Notes under the pieces: model-generated
What the model saw: the letters and a program-made list of their open reading frames with translations, nothing else
Database searches by the model: none
Told to the model about the DNA's origin: nothing
Shown here: in pieces, positions 1 to 8,173 of the stretch
Position numbering within the stretch: position 1 is the stretch's first letter
Layout of the letters: each line of letters begins with the position of its first letter
From: an uncultured Bacteroides sp.
GTDB lineage: Bacteria; Bacteroidota; Bacteroidia; Bacteroidales; Bacteroidaceae
NCBI RefSeq assembly: GCF_910578895.1
Contig: NZ_CAJTSC010000004.1
Coordinates: 11,481-56,335, forward strand
Length of the DNA: 44,855 nucleotides
Direction of reading: 5' to 3'
Made by a program: the position numbers and the translations under genes

Positions 1-1445
1 AAGCCGCTGCCGAAACTGCCGGGGAGAAAGGTGTGGAAGGCTGGGTATTCACCCTGCAAGCTCCCAGCTACAGCCCTTTCATGACCTACGCCGACAACCG
101 CGACCTGCGCCGCGAACTCTACCTTGCCTACAATACAAAGTGCACGCACGACAATGCCACCAACAACCTGGAAATCGTGAAGAAGCTTGCCAACACCCGC
201 ATGGCAATCGCCCAGCTGCTTGGCTACGACAACTTTGCACAATACAACCTGGTGGAACGCATGGCGCAAAACAGCGATGCCGTATACAGCCTGCTGAACC
301 AGCTGCTGGACGCCTACACCCCCACCGCACGGCAGGAGTATGCCGAAGTACAGGCACTGGCACAACAGACGGAAGGAAAAGATTTCAAAGTGATGCCGTG
401 GGACTGGAGCTACTATTCGCACAAGCTGAAGGACCGGAAGTTCAATATCGATGATGAAATGCTCCGCCCCTACTTCGAATTGGGCAACGTGAAGAACGGC
501 GTGTTCGGCCTTGCCACCAAACTGTACGGCATCACATTCAAGAAAAACGCGGACATCCCCGTTTACCACAAAGATGTGGATGCCTACGAAGTATTCGACA
601 AAGACGGCAAATTCCTTGCCGTGCTCTATACCGACTTCCACCCCAGAGCAGGCAAACGCTCGGGAGCCTGGATGACCAGCTACAAGGACCAGTGGATAGA
701 CGAAAAGAGCGGCGAGAACAGCCGTCCGCACGTGTCTATCGTGATGAACTTTACCAAACCGACACAGGACAAACCCGCCCTGCTGACTTTCGACGAAGTG
801 GAAACCTTCCTGCACGAGTTCGGCCACAGCCTGCACGGCATGTTCGCCAACTCCACCTACGCAGGTCTGAGCGGCACCAACGTCTACTGGGATTTCGTGG
901 AACTCCCCTCCCAGTTCATGGAGAACTACTCCACCGAGAAAGAGTTCCTGCATACGTTTGCCCGCCATTACCAGACCGGCGAACTGATACCGGACGAACT
1001 GGTGCAGCGCATCGTGGACTCATCCAACTTCAACGCGGCATACGCCTGCCTGCGCCAGGTGAGCTTCGGATTGCTGGATATGGCATGGTACACACGCAAC
1101 ACGCCGTTCGAAGGGGATGTAAAAGCCTACGAGAAACAGGCTTGGGGAAAGGCTCAAATCCTCCCCGTGGTGGAAGAGAGTTGCATGAGCGCCCAATTCT
1201 CGCACATCTTCGCGGGCGGATACGCTGTCGGATACTACAGTTACAAGTGGGCGGAAGTGCTGGATGCCGATGCCTTCTCGCTGTTCAAGCAGACGGGTAT
1301 CTTCAATCCCGAGACGGCGGCATCTTTCCGTGAGAACATCTTGTCGAAAGGTGGCACGGAACACCCGATGACACTCTACAAACGCTTCCGCGGACAAGAG
1401 CCGACCATCGACGCGTTATTAACCAGAAACGGGATAAAGAAATGA
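1..1445 (+). CDS. M3 family zinc metallopeptidase (peptidyl-dipeptidase Dcp/oligopeptidase type), 5' partial
   Basis: The frame is open from the window edge, so the true start lies upstream; about 480 C-terminal residues are visible of a family usually near 690. The zinc motif HEFGH is encoded at about 813-827, within FLHEFGHSLHGMF, and the third ligand glutamate is expected in the following WDFVELPSQFMENY segment. M3 enzymes are thermolysin-fold peptidases that cleave short peptides or release C-terminal dipeptides. The mature end (KRFRGQEPTIDALL) is typical of the Dcp branch. The stop codon overlaps the next start (ATGA), so the lipoprotein downstream is probably translationally coupled. 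Family assignment is firm; Dcp versus oligopeptidase A is inferred. Confidence 0.93.
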   Translation, partial: AAAETAGEKGVEGWVFTLQAPSYSPFMTYADNRDLRRELYLAYNTKCTHDNATNNLEIVKKLANTRMAIAQLLGYDNFAQYNLVERMAQNSDAVYSLLNQLLDAYTPTARQEYAEVQALAQQTEGKDFKVMPWDWSYYSHKLKDRKFNIDDEMLRPYFELGNVKNGVFGLATKLYGITFKKNADIPVYHKDVDAYEVFDKDGKFLAVLYTDFHPRAGKRSGAWMTSYKDQWIDEKSGENSRPHVSIVMNFTKPTQDKPALLTFDEVETFLHEFGHSLHGMFANSTYAGLSGTNVYWDFVELPSQFMENYSTEKEFLHTFARHYQTGELIPDELVQRIVDSSNFNAAYACLRQVSFGLLDMAWYTRNTPFEGDVKAYEKQAWGKAQILPVVEESCMSAQFSHIFAGGYAVGYYSYKWAEVLDADAFSLFKQTGIFNPETAASFRENILSKGGTEHPMTLYKRFRGQEPTIDALLTRNGIKK

Positions 1446-1960
1446 AAGATATGTTCAATAGGAACGCAACATGCCGCTGCCTGCTGATGCTTGCCGTGCT
1501 TCTTGGTTTCTGTGCCTGCAACAACGAGGACGACGTAATGGAAATCTTCAACAACAAGACCTGGAAACTGAGCCGCATAGCCACCGAAAAGGGGAAAGAG
1601 CAGTTCTATAAAGAATTATGGAACAACGAGACCGAGGAGAAAGCCAGCCGGGAACTGCTCAAGGCGGAAGGGAACTTCACGCTGGACTTCAACTGCGCGG
1701 AGGTGAACGGGGAAGTAACCGGCACGGTCAACGTCCGTGGCGTCAAATCCGCCATCCATGACGCCACGCTGAAAATAGACGGCAAGGAACACACCATAAG
1801 CATCGGCGGGAAACCTGCCGGCACGGAAAGCGACAAACTGGCGAAAGTATTCGTCAGCGGCGTGCAGAACGTGTTCAAGTACGAAGGGGATACACACAAC
1901 CTGACCCTCTACTACAAAGACGGAAACACAACGAAAGTAATGGGATTCACTGCCCGCTAA
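1442..1960 (+). CDS. small lipoprotein (possibly DUF4847-like)
   Basis: This is a 172-residue protein with an N-terminal hydrophobic segment (LLMLAVLLGFCAC) that ends in a lipobox-like Cys followed by NNEDD, so it is predicted to be a lipid-anchored periplasmic or outer-membrane protein. The rest is rich in short alternating beta-like stretches with no catalytic motif that I can identify. It starts within the stop of the M3 peptidase (4-bp ATGA overlap) and lies 12 bp before dCMP deaminase, so the three are likely co-transcribed. I associate this layout with DUF4847-type Bacteroides lipoproteins, but that is recollection rather than proof. Function unknown. Confidence 0.8.
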   Translation: MKDMFNRNATCRCLLMLAVLLGFCACNNEDDVMEIFNNKTWKLSRIATEKGKEQFYKELWNNETEEKASRELLKAEGNFTLDFNCAEVNGEVTGTVNVRGVKSAIHDATLKIDGKEHTISIGGKPAGTESDKLAKVFVSGVQNVFKYEGDTHNLTLYYKDGNTTKVMGFTAR

Positions 1961-1972
1961 ACAGGAAAAGAC

Positions 1973-2416
1973 ATGGACGAGACTGCGAAAAGCAAACAAG
2001 AAGCATTGGACAGGCGTTATATACGCATGGCGAGCATCTGGGCGGAAAACTCTTACTGCCGGCGCCGCCAGGTAGGCGCGCTTATCGTGAAGGACAAGAT
2101 GATTATCTCGGACGGGTATAACGGCACGCCGGCGGGTTTTGAGAATGTGTGCGAAGACGAGGACAACGTTACCAAACCGTACGTGCTCCATGCCGAAGCC
2201 AATGCCATCACCAAAATAGCGCGCTCCAACAACAGCAGCAACGATGCCACGATGTATGTCACGGCTTCTCCCTGCATAGAATGCGCCAAGCTCATCATCC
2301 AGGCAGGCATCAAGCGGGTGGTATATTCGGAGAAGTACCGCCTGGAAGACGGCATCGAACTGCTCAGGCGGGCGGGCATCGAAGTGGTATTCATCCCCAT
2401 GGAAGACCGGACGTAA
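1973..2416 (+). CDS. dCMP deaminase (ComEB-type cytidine/deoxycytidylate deaminase)
   Basis: This 147-residue protein has the zinc-dependent cytidine deaminase signature: HAEANAI (the HAE zinc ligand and catalytic Glu) followed by PCIECAK (PCxxC zinc ligands). The N-terminal NSYCRRRQVGALIVKDKMIISDGYNGTP is typical of dCMP deaminases. The reaction is dCMP to dUMP, feeding dTMP synthesis in the cytosol. It is 12 bp downstream of the lipoprotein gene, apparently in the same operon. The complete length and intact motifs suggest it is functional. Confidence 0.93.
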   Translation: MDETAKSKQEALDRRYIRMASIWAENSYCRRRQVGALIVKDKMIISDGYNGTPAGFENVCEDEDNVTKPYVLHAEANAITKIARSNNSSNDATMYVTASPCIECAKLIIQAGIKRVVYSEKYRLEDGIELLRRAGIEVVFIPMEDRT

Positions 2417-2427
2417 AGGTCGGGGTT

Positions 2428-2520
2428 AGCGGCGCAAACCTTAGGGTTTAGCAACGTAGAGTGCCACTTTAGCGGCGTAAAGTGCCACTTTAGAAACGTA
2501 ATGTAGAACTTTAGAAACGT
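2428..2520. repeat. degenerate 21-bp tandem repeat, about 4.5 units
   Basis: Units begin AGCGGCG, AGCAACG, AGCGGCG, AGAAACG and AGAAACG and mostly end in CACTTT or AACTTT. They lie at 2428-2449 (22 bp), 2450-2470, 2471-2491, 2492-2512 and a partial from 2513. Units 2 and 3 share GTGCCACTTT. The array fills the gap between the dCMP deaminase and S41 protease genes. It has no T-run hairpin typical of a terminator and no coding potential. Function unknown. Confidence 0.8.
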
Positions 2521-2555
2521 GAAACAGTAACCTTACAAAAAAACAACTAAAAGAT

Positions 2556-4301
2556 ATGGAACCCAGAAACTCCTCCCGCTTCACGCCGCTTATTATCGCG
2601 GTCAGCATCGTGGCGGGCATTCTTATCGGAACGTTTTATGCCAAACACTTCGCAGGAAACCGTTTGGGAATTATCAACGGCTCGTCCAACAAGCTGAACG
2701 CCTTGCTGCGGGTGGTAGACGACCAGTATGTGGACAGTGTCAACATGACCGACCTGGTGGAAAAAGCCATGCCGCAGATATTGGCAGAGCTTGACCCGCA
2801 CTCCACCTACATCCCGGCACAAAGGCTGGAAGAAGTGAACTCCGAACTGGAAGGCAGCTTCAGCGGCATCGGCATCCAGTTTACCATACAGGAAGACACG
2901 ATACACGTAAACAGCGTGATTCAGGGAGGTCCTTCCGAAAAGGTGGGACTCATGGCAGGCGACCGCATTGTAAGGGTGAACGACAGCCTGTTCGTAGGCA
3001 AAGGAGTGACCAACGAGAAAGCCATGCGCAACCTGAAAGGACCGAAAGGCACACAAGTGAAGTTAGGAGTAAAGCGTGCCACCGAAAAAGAGTTGTTGGA
3101 CTTCACCATTACCCGTGGAGACATTCCTCAAAACACGATTGACGCCGCTTATATGCTCAACGATGACTTCGGATACATACAGGTCAGCAGGTTCGGACGT
3201 ACCTCGCACGTGGAACTGCTGAATGCCATTGCCCAGCTCAGCCACCAGAAATGCAAAGGTTTCATCATCGACCTGCGCGGCAACACCGGCGGCTATATGG
3301 AGGCCGCCACACGCATGGTCAACGAGTTCCTGCCGGAAGGAAAACTCATCGTATACACCAAGGGGCGCAAGTATCCCCGCATGGAAGAGTATGCCAACGG
3401 CACGGGCAGCTGCCAAAAGACACCGCTCGTGGTATTGGTGGACGAAGGCTCCGCCTCTGCCAGCGAAATCTTTGCGGGCGCCATCCAGGACAATGACCGG
3501 GGAACTATCGTAGGACGCCGTTCATTCGGCAAGGGACTGGTGCAACAACCCATCGACTTCAGCGACGGCTCTGCCATCCGTCTCACCATCGCCCGTTACT
3601 ACACGCCGTCCGGACGTTGCATCCAGCGTCCTTACGAAAACGGGAAAGACTCCAAATACGAAATGGACTGGCTGACCCGCTACGAGCACGGGGAGTTCTT
3701 CTCCAAAGACAGTATCAAGCTTGACGAAAACCTGCGCTACTCCACCGGACTGGGACGCCCCGTCTACGGCGGCGGCGGCATCATGCCCGATGTATTCGTG
3801 CCGCAAGATACAACCGGAGTGTCCTCTTATCTGATAGAGGTGGGCAACAAAGGACTGATTACACAGTTCAGTTTCCAATACACCGACCGCAACCGCGCCA
3901 AGCTGAGCGCATTCGACAACGAAAATGAACTGCTGAAATACCTGCGCCAGCAAGGCATCGTAGAGCAGCTGATACGTTTTGCCGACTCCAAAGGAGTGAA
4001 AAGGCGTAACCTGCTGATACACCGTTCTTACAAACTGCTGGAACGAAACCTGTACGGCAACATCATCTACAACACGCTGGGCAAAGAAGCTTATATCCGG
4101 TACATCAATGAAAGCGACGCTACCGTAAAGAAAGCGTTGGAAATACTGGAACGTGGCGAGGCTTTCCCGAAAGCTCCGCTGCAAGCCGGAAAAGAAGAGG
4201 AGAACACGGACGATGGAAAAGAAAAAAGAACTGCGCAAGCGTATGGCTTTGTTGAAAGCCCTTCACAAATCTGCCGCTACGCACCGGACACAGTCTGCTG
4301 A
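2556..4301 (+). CDS. S41 family C-terminal processing peptidase
   Basis: This 581-residue protein starts with an N-terminal membrane segment (about residues 9-28, PLIIAVSIVAGILIGTFYA). A PDZ domain follows (about 95-185) and then the S41 protease domain. The catalytic Ser lies in GSASASEIFAG (about residue 301) and the general-base Lys 25 residues later in SFGKGLVQ (about 326). Such enzymes cut C-terminal tails of exported or membrane proteins in the periplasm. The tail is unusual: the frame runs 89 bp into the start of the next gene, giving a roughly 29-residue low-complexity extension that shares DNA with the cyclo-ligase. Protease identity is firm; substrate unknown. Confidence 0.94.
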   Translation: MEPRNSSRFTPLIIAVSIVAGILIGTFYAKHFAGNRLGIINGSSNKLNALLRVVDDQYVDSVNMTDLVEKAMPQILAELDPHSTYIPAQRLEEVNSELEGSFSGIGIQFTIQEDTIHVNSVIQGGPSEKVGLMAGDRIVRVNDSLFVGKGVTNEKAMRNLKGPKGTQVKLGVKRATEKELLDFTITRGDIPQNTIDAAYMLNDDFGYIQVSRFGRTSHVELLNAIAQLSHQKCKGFIIDLRGNTGGYMEAATRMVNEFLPEGKLIVYTKGRKYPRMEEYANGTGSCQKTPLVVLVDEGSASASEIFAGAIQDNDRGTIVGRRSFGKGLVQQPIDFSDGSAIRLTIARYYTPSGRCIQRPYENGKDSKYEMDWLTRYEHGEFFSKDSIKLDENLRYSTGLGRPVYGGGGIMPDVFVPQDTTGVSSYLIEVGNKGLITQFSFQYTDRNRAKLSAFDNENELLKYLRQQGIVEQLIRFADSKGVKRRNLLIHRSYKLLERNLYGNIIYNTLGKEAYIRYINESDATVKKALEILERGEAFPKAPLQAGKEEENTDDGKEKRTAQAYGFVESPSQICRYAPDTVC

Positions 4302-4752
4302 AATACTTGCCGCCCTCGAAGCACACCCGGCTTTCAGGGCAGCAAACATTATATTGCTATATCACTCACTGCCCGATGAAGTGGACACGCACGGCTTCAT
4401 CAGAAAATGGAGCATGGAGAAACGGATACTTCTGCCCGTCGTCGCGGGTGATGACCTGGAGCTTCGTGCCTACACAGGTCCGGCAGACCTTGCTATCGGC
4501 GCATACGGCATTGAAGAACCTACCGGGGCACTGTTTACCGACTATGCCGCAATAGACCTGGTCGTTGTTCCCGGCGTAGCATTCGACCGCAACGGAAACC
4601 GTCTGGGAAGAGGAAAGGGATATTACGACCGGTTGCTCCCACGCATACCTGCCGCGTACAAAGCTGGGATTTGTTTCCCGTTTCAAGTCGTAGAGGAAGT
4701 TCCGGCGGAACCGTTCGACATCCGCATGGACGAGGTCATCACGCAACCGTGA
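4213..4752 (+). CDS. 5-formyltetrahydrofolate cyclo-ligase
   Basis: This 179-residue protein belongs to the 5-FTHF cyclo-ligase (MTHFS) family, which converts 5-formyl-THF to 5,10-methenyl-THF using ATP. The diagnostic C-terminal segment is visible: DLVVVPGVAFDRNGNRLGRGKGYYDR, with the ATP/phosphate-binding GRGKGYYD core at about residues 135-145. I chose the ATG at 4213 because MEKKKELRKRM is the usual family N-terminus. This start lies inside the S41 protease frame, so the two genes overlap by 89 bp in different frames. It converges with the reverse-strand DUF721 gene, leaving a 13-bp gap. Confidence 0.93.
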   Translation: MEKKKELRKRMALLKALHKSAATHRTQSAEILAALEAHPAFRAANIILLYHSLPDEVDTHGFIRKWSMEKRILLPVVAGDDLELRAYTGPADLAIGAYGIEEPTGALFTDYAAIDLVVVPGVAFDRNGNRLGRGKGYYDRLLPRIPAAYKAGICFPFQVVEEVPAEPFDIRMDEVITQP

Positions 4753-4765
4753 ACACGCGCATATA

Positions 4766-5056
4766 TCACCGGAATATGATATTGGTGATTACCTGCGCCC
4801 CTACGTGCCGGTTGAGGTTGCGCACCAGCAACTCCCGCCCCATCATCAACTCCTGACGGAGAGCGGCAGAGGTAAGATGCACGTACAGCACCTGGTTCTT
4901 GATGTAAAGTTCGCGCGTATAAGAGGCTATGGCGGGTCCCAGCACATCTGCCCACGAATTGATAAGCCGTCGTTCATTCAAGGGCGACTCCAGGCTTTCC
5001 TGCCGCAGGAAACTCCGTATCAACTTGCCTATCTGCTCGGCATCATTCCGTTTCAT
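4766..5056 (-). CDS. DUF721 protein (DciA-like)
   Basis: This 96-residue protein carries the DUF721 signature: NSWADVLGPAIASYTRELYIKNQVLYVHLTSAALRQEL, in which a W and an LYVH..S.A...EL pattern recur in the family. DUF721 includes DciA, which helps load replicative helicase in bacteria lacking DnaC; that role here is inferred. Its start overlaps the recF stop by 4 bp (ATGA), indicating translational coupling of recF and DUF721, a linkage found in many bacteria. Confidence 0.88.
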   Translation of the reverse strand: MKRNDAEQIGKLIRSFLRQESLESPLNERRLINSWADVLGPAIASYTRELYIKNQVLYVHLTSAALRQELMMGRELLVRNLNRHVGAQVITNIIFR

Positions 5057-6189
5057 CCGTCAATCTCCTCATTAAGCGGCGCCCGGCTACCGACCATTTC
5101 GGCAACAGCCCCCTGCTCTACATGAAACATCTTATAATCACTGCCCACCTTGTGCAGGATACGGTCCAAATGTTCGCGGTTGGTATCCGTAATGAAAATC
5201 TGCCCGAAACCGTCACCCGCCACAAGTTTAATAATCTGCTCCACGCGCGAAGCATCCAGCTTGTCGAAAATATCATCGAGCAACAGCAACGGGACCGTGG
5301 CGCCCGTCCGTTTCAGAAAGTCAAACTGCGCCAGCTTCAAAGCCACCAGATAGGTTTTATTCTGCCCCTGCGAACCTTCCCGCTTGATGGGAAAATCTCC
5401 CAGCAACATATTCAGTTCATCCTTATGTATCCCGCGCAAGGAAAATCCCATAATCCGGTCGCGCACGCGGCTCTCTTTCAGCACTTCCAGCAAAGAGGCA
5501 TCACGGGCATGCGAATCGTAAGACAGTCCGACCGTCTCCTTATCCTGCGAAATGAACGAATAAAAAGACTGGAAAATAGGGATGAACTCCCTGATAAACT
5601 CTTCCCGCTTACGGAACACCACCTCACCGGCTTGCGCCATCATCTCCTCCCACACCAGGAAAAGTTCTTCTTCCACCGGCGTTTCATTCTTGAGCAATGT
5701 GTTTCGCTGAACCAATGCCTTGTTGTAGCGAATCAGCGCATCCAGGTATTCCTTGTCGTACTGCGAAATCACCACATCCATAAAGCGGCGGCGCTCGTCA
5801 CTGCCCCCGTTTATCAATGCCGAATCGGCAGGAGACACCATCACCAACGGCAAGAAACCGATATGGTCGGACAGACGCGTATACTCCTTTTTGTTCCGCT
5901 TGAACTGCTTCTTCTGCCGGCGCTTCATGCCGCAGTAGATTTCTTCCGGCGTACCGTCGGCAGACGTGTAAAATCCCTGAATGACAAAAAAATCGGCATC
6001 ATGCCTTATGTTCTGCGAATCAATGGGATTGCCCGCACTCTTGCAGAAAGAGAGGAAATAAACGGCATCCAGCAGGTTTGTCTTCCCCATTCCGTTCTGC
6101 CCGAAAAAGGTATTCAGTTTCGGAGAGAAAGCAAGCTCCACCTGCTCCAGGTTCTTATAGTTGAGTATGGATATACGATTCAGTATCAT
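5053..6189 (-). CDS. recF: DNA replication and repair protein RecF
   Basis: This 378-residue SMC-like ATPase has Walker A GQNGMGKT at residues 30-37 and a C-terminal Walker B/D-loop region LLLLDDIFDKLD. The length and the N-terminal LNRISILNYKNLEQVELAF are standard for RecF. It acts with RecO and RecR to load RecA at single-strand gaps. A consensus Bacteroidetes -7 element (TATCTTTG, reverse strand 6216-6223) lies about 27 bp upstream of the start. It overlaps the downstream DUF721 gene by 4 bp. Confidence 0.96.
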   Translation of the reverse strand: MILNRISILNYKNLEQVELAFSPKLNTFFGQNGMGKTNLLDAVYFLSFCKSAGNPIDSQNIRHDADFFVIQGFYTSADGTPEEIYCGMKRRQKKQFKRNKKEYTRLSDHIGFLPLVMVSPADSALINGGSDERRRFMDVVISQYDKEYLDALIRYNKALVQRNTLLKNETPVEEELFLVWEEMMAQAGEVVFRKREEFIREFIPIFQSFYSFISQDKETVGLSYDSHARDASLLEVLKESRVRDRIMGFSLRGIHKDELNMLLGDFPIKREGSQGQNKTYLVALKLAQFDFLKRTGATVPLLLLDDIFDKLDASRVEQIIKLVAGDGFGQIFITDTNREHLDRILHKVGSDYKMFHVEQGAVAEMVGSRAPLNEEIDG

Positions 6190-6215
6190 AATGACTTCAT
6201 CTTTGCTTTTTCACG

Positions 6216-6223
6216 CAAAGATA
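6216..6223 (-). promoter_or_regulatory. recF promoter -7 element
   Basis: The plus strand reads CAAAGATA, i.e. TATCTTTG on the reverse strand, a match to the Bacteroidetes TAnnTTTG -7 element. It is placed correctly for the recF start at 6189. A clear TTG -33 element is not seen because the upstream sequence is an AT-rich simple repeat (GAATTATGAATTTT, 6237-6275). Confidence 0.65.
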
Positions 6224-6294
6224 ATGCAAACCGAGGGAATTATGAATTTTGAATTATGAATTTTGAATTGTGAACTCACAGCTTTTCATTGTAA

Positions 6295-6440
6295 GGGAGT
6301 CAAAGGAGTTATCGGAAGGTAAAGCGAGTTGGAAGCCAGCAGTATCACCACACATCAACAGAGCTATCGGCTTCTAACGACTTCCGATAACTCTTGTAAA
6401 TGAAAAAGCCGTAATTGCGGACTTCAACCTTTGCTTTTCG
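6295..6440. repeat. dispersed intergenic repeat, copy A (inverted GAGTTATCGGAAG ends)
   Basis: GAGTTATCGGAAG at 6306-6318 is perfectly inverted at 6381-6393 (CTTCCGATAACTC). The repeat is followed by AAAAAGCCGTAAT and GCGGACTTC, which recur in copy B near 41.3 kb; copy C near 26.9 kb is weaker. The rest of the 6190-6611 gap holds the AT-rich GAATT repeat at 6237-6275 and the promoter of the next gene; I see no coding sequence. Confidence 0.7.
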
Positions 6441-6537
6441 GACCGGAGAGCAGTTTACCATCACTTCTTCGGCCAATATCCGGACATGCGCTCCAAGAAA
6501 GAGCCTGACAAACAAAAAAAGATGCCGTTAAATTTCG

Positions 6538-6564
6538 TTGATAGCCATAAAAAACTTATTTTTG
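6538..6564 (+). promoter_or_regulatory. promoter of the TPR protein gene
   Basis: TTG at 6538-6540 and TATTTTTG at 6557-6564 are separated by 16 bp, a short but plausible Bacteroidetes sigma-ABfr promoter. Transcription would begin near 6571, about 40 bp before the ATG at 6612. Confidence 0.6.
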
Positions 6565-6611
6565 CGGGTCGAATCAGCTATTAATGAATAATAACAAAAA
6601 GAATATATAAA

Positions 6612-7295
6612 ATGACAGAACAAAAAAAGACGAACGAAGCCTTGAACATGGAAGACGCAGTGTCCCAATCGGAGGCATTTCTCATCAAGAACAAAAAGAC
6701 AATCATCGGTGCTATCCTGGCTGTAATCATCATTATAGCAGGCATAGTAATGTACAAGAACCTCTATGCGGAACCCCGTGAGGAGAAAGCACAGGCAGCC
6801 CTTTTCAAAGGACAGGAGTATTTTGAAGCCGATGCCTTTGCGGAAGCCCTGAACGGTGACAGCATCGGTTATGTAGGTTTCATCAAGATAGCCGACCAGT
6901 ACAGCGGCACGGATGCAGCCAACCTGGCAAAAGCATACGCAGGTATTTGCTATGCACACCTCGGCAAGTTCGAGGAGGCTGTAAAGGCATTGGACAGCTT
7001 CGACGGAGACGACCAGATGGTAGCTCCCGCCATGAAGGGTGCTATGGGTAAGTGCTACGCCCAGTTGGGTCAGCTCGACAAAGCATCTTCCATGTTGCTG
7101 AAAGCCGCTAACGAAGCCGACAACAACACGCTAAGCCCTATTTTCCTGAAACAGGCCGGAGAAATCCTGGTTAAGCAGGGCAAGTATGATGATGCTATCA
7201 AAGCATATACTTCTATCAAGGAGAAATATTTCCGTTCATATCAGTCTATGGACATCGATAAATACATCGAGCAAGCCAAACTGCTGAAGAAGTAA
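6612..7295 (+). CDS. membrane-anchored tetratricopeptide repeat protein
   Basis: This 227-residue protein has an acidic or neutral N-terminal cytoplasmic tail, one transmembrane helix (about residues 34-54, TIIGAILAVIIIIAGIVMY), then TPR-like helical repeats, for example ANLAKAYAGICYAHLGKFEEAVKAL and LKQAGEILVKQGKYDDAIKAYTSIKEKY. The layout is like YfgM/TPR_21 proteins, which associate with envelope chaperones, but function here is inferred only from topology. It stands alone behind its own promoter and is followed by a strong hairpin. Confidence 0.85.
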   Translation: MTEQKKTNEALNMEDAVSQSEAFLIKNKKTIIGAILAVIIIIAGIVMYKNLYAEPREEKAQAALFKGQEYFEADAFAEALNGDSIGYVGFIKIADQYSGTDAANLAKAYAGICYAHLGKFEEAVKALDSFDGDDQMVAPAMKGAMGKCYAQLGQLDKASSMLLKAANEADNNTLSPIFLKQAGEILVKQGKYDDAIKAYTSIKEKYFRSYQSMDIDKYIEQAKLLKK

Positions 7296-7325
7296 TTTAC
7301 ACCTTATTATATAATAAGCTATCTT

Positions 7326-7387
7326 GAGCACGGATTACACGGATATACACGGAAGTCAAAACCGTGAAAGCCGCGTAATCCGTGCTC
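7326..7387 (+). terminator. long hairpin between the TPR gene and ribH
   Basis: GAGCACGGATTAC (7326-7338) pairs perfectly with GTAATCCGTGCTC (7375-7387). An inner CACGG/CCGTG stem (7348-7352/7362-7366) extends the structure. It is followed by the pyrimidine-rich TCTATTTATT. It probably terminates or insulates the upstream transcript. Confidence 0.6.
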
Positions 7388-7436
7388 TCTATTTATTCCG
7401 ACCTATTTAATTTTCATTTTTTAATTTCTATTTATC

Positions 7437-7931
7437 ATGGCTACAGCTTATCACAACCTTTCGGATTATGATTTCAATTCAGTTCCCAGCGCAGAGAATA
7501 TGAAATTCGGTATCGTGGTATCCGAATGGAACTACAATATCACCGGCGCCCTCTTGAAGGGAGCGATAGACACCCTGAAAAAACACGGAGCGAAAGACGA
7601 AAATATCCTGATAAAAAACGTACCCGGCAGTTTTGAACTGACTTTCGGTGCCAACCAACTGATAGAATACAGCGAAGTGGATGCCGTAATTGCCATTGGC
7701 TGCGTAGTCCGTGGAGATACACCACATTTCGATTACGTTTGCATGGGTGCAACGCAAGGTATCACTCATTTGAACGCAACCTGCGATGTTCCAGTGATTT
7801 ACGGGCTCATTACCACCAATACAATGGAACAAGCCGAGGAGCGTGCCGGCGGCAAATTAGGCAACAAAGGCGACGAATGTGCAATTTCTGCAATAAAAAT
7901 GGTAGATTTTGCTTGGAGTTTACAAAAATAG
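7437..7931 (+). CDS. ribH: 6,7-dimethyl-8-ribityllumazine synthase
   Basis: This 164-residue protein matches lumazine synthase along its length: FGIVVSEWN near the N-terminus, VPGSFELTFGA in the middle and IGCVVRGDTPHFDYVC with the substrate-binding region. It condenses 5-amino-6-ribitylamino-uracil with dihydroxybutanone phosphate in riboflavin synthesis. The final helix (GDECAISAIKMVDFAWSLQK) is normal. The tRNA promoter starts inside its last codons. Confidence 0.96.
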   Translation: MATAYHNLSDYDFNSVPSAENMKFGIVVSEWNYNITGALLKGAIDTLKKHGAKDENILIKNVPGSFELTFGANQLIEYSEVDAVIAIGCVVRGDTPHFDYVCMGATQGITHLNATCDVPVIYGLITTNTMEQAEERAGGKLGNKGDECAISAIKMVDFAWSLQK

Positions 7932-7942
7932 TCGTATCTTTG
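7913..7942 (+). promoter_or_regulatory. promoter of the tRNA-Tyr/tRNA-Gly unit
   Basis: TTG at 7913-7915 and TATCTTTG at 7935-7942 are separated by 19 bp, a near-ideal Bacteroidetes promoter. The -33 element lies inside the 3' end of ribH. Transcription should begin near 7949, about 55 bp before tRNA-Tyr. Confidence 0.85.
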
Positions 7943-8003
7943 CACCGCAATTGAGAAACAAACCTACTTAAAAAGAGATTTAAAGTAGTTCTCGAAAGCA
8001 AAA

Positions 8004-8086
8004 GGGCAAATACCAGAGTGGCCAAATGGGGCAGACTGTAAATCTGCTGGCTTACGCCTTCGGTGGTTCGAATCCATCTTTGCCCA
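8004..8086 (+). tRNA. tRNA-Tyr (GTA)
   Basis: The acceptor stem GGGCAAA (8004-8010) pairs with TTTGCCC (8079-8085), with discriminator A at 8086. The anticodon GTA is at 8038-8040 in the loop of GCAGACTGTAAATCTGC. A long class II variable arm and a GGTTCGAATCC T-arm are present. CCA is not encoded. Confidence 0.95.
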
Positions 8087-8094
8087 CTAAAATT

Positions 8095-8167
8095 GCGGAA
8101 GTAGCTCAGTTGATAGAGCATTAGCCTTCCAAGCTGAGGGTCGCGGGTTTGAGCCCCGTCTTCCGCT
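8095..8167 (+). tRNA. tRNA-Gly (TCC), integration target, restored by the element
   Basis: The acceptor GCGGAAG (8095-8101) pairs with CTTCCGC (8160-8166). The D-stem GCTC/GAGC is intact and the anticodon is TCC in loop CTTCCAA. From 8119 onward its sequence is identical to the copy at the far end of the integrative element, so its 3' part is probably supplied by the element, as with many tRNA-targeting integrases. The tRNA appears fully functional. Confidence 0.95.
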
Positions 8168-8171
8168 CTTA
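8119..8171 (+). repeat. attL: 53-bp attachment repeat (left copy)
   Basis: Identical to 22059-22111; the identity stops at 8118 (G versus A) and 8172 (A versus G). It covers the anticodon arm, T arm and acceptor 3' strand of tRNA-Gly plus 4 bp. Confidence 0.92.
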
Positions 8172-8173
8172 AT

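Noticed and set aside
5122..6252. Long plus-strand open frame of 376 codons opposite recF
   Set aside because: It is antisense to recF, lacks domain features and has a composition (His/Arg/Gln-rich) typical of antisense shadows.
6237..6275. CRISPR-like or iteron array
   Set aside because: GAATTATGAAT repeats are AT-rich simple sequence without spacers; the same low-complexity sequence occurs around 28.0-28.2 kb.
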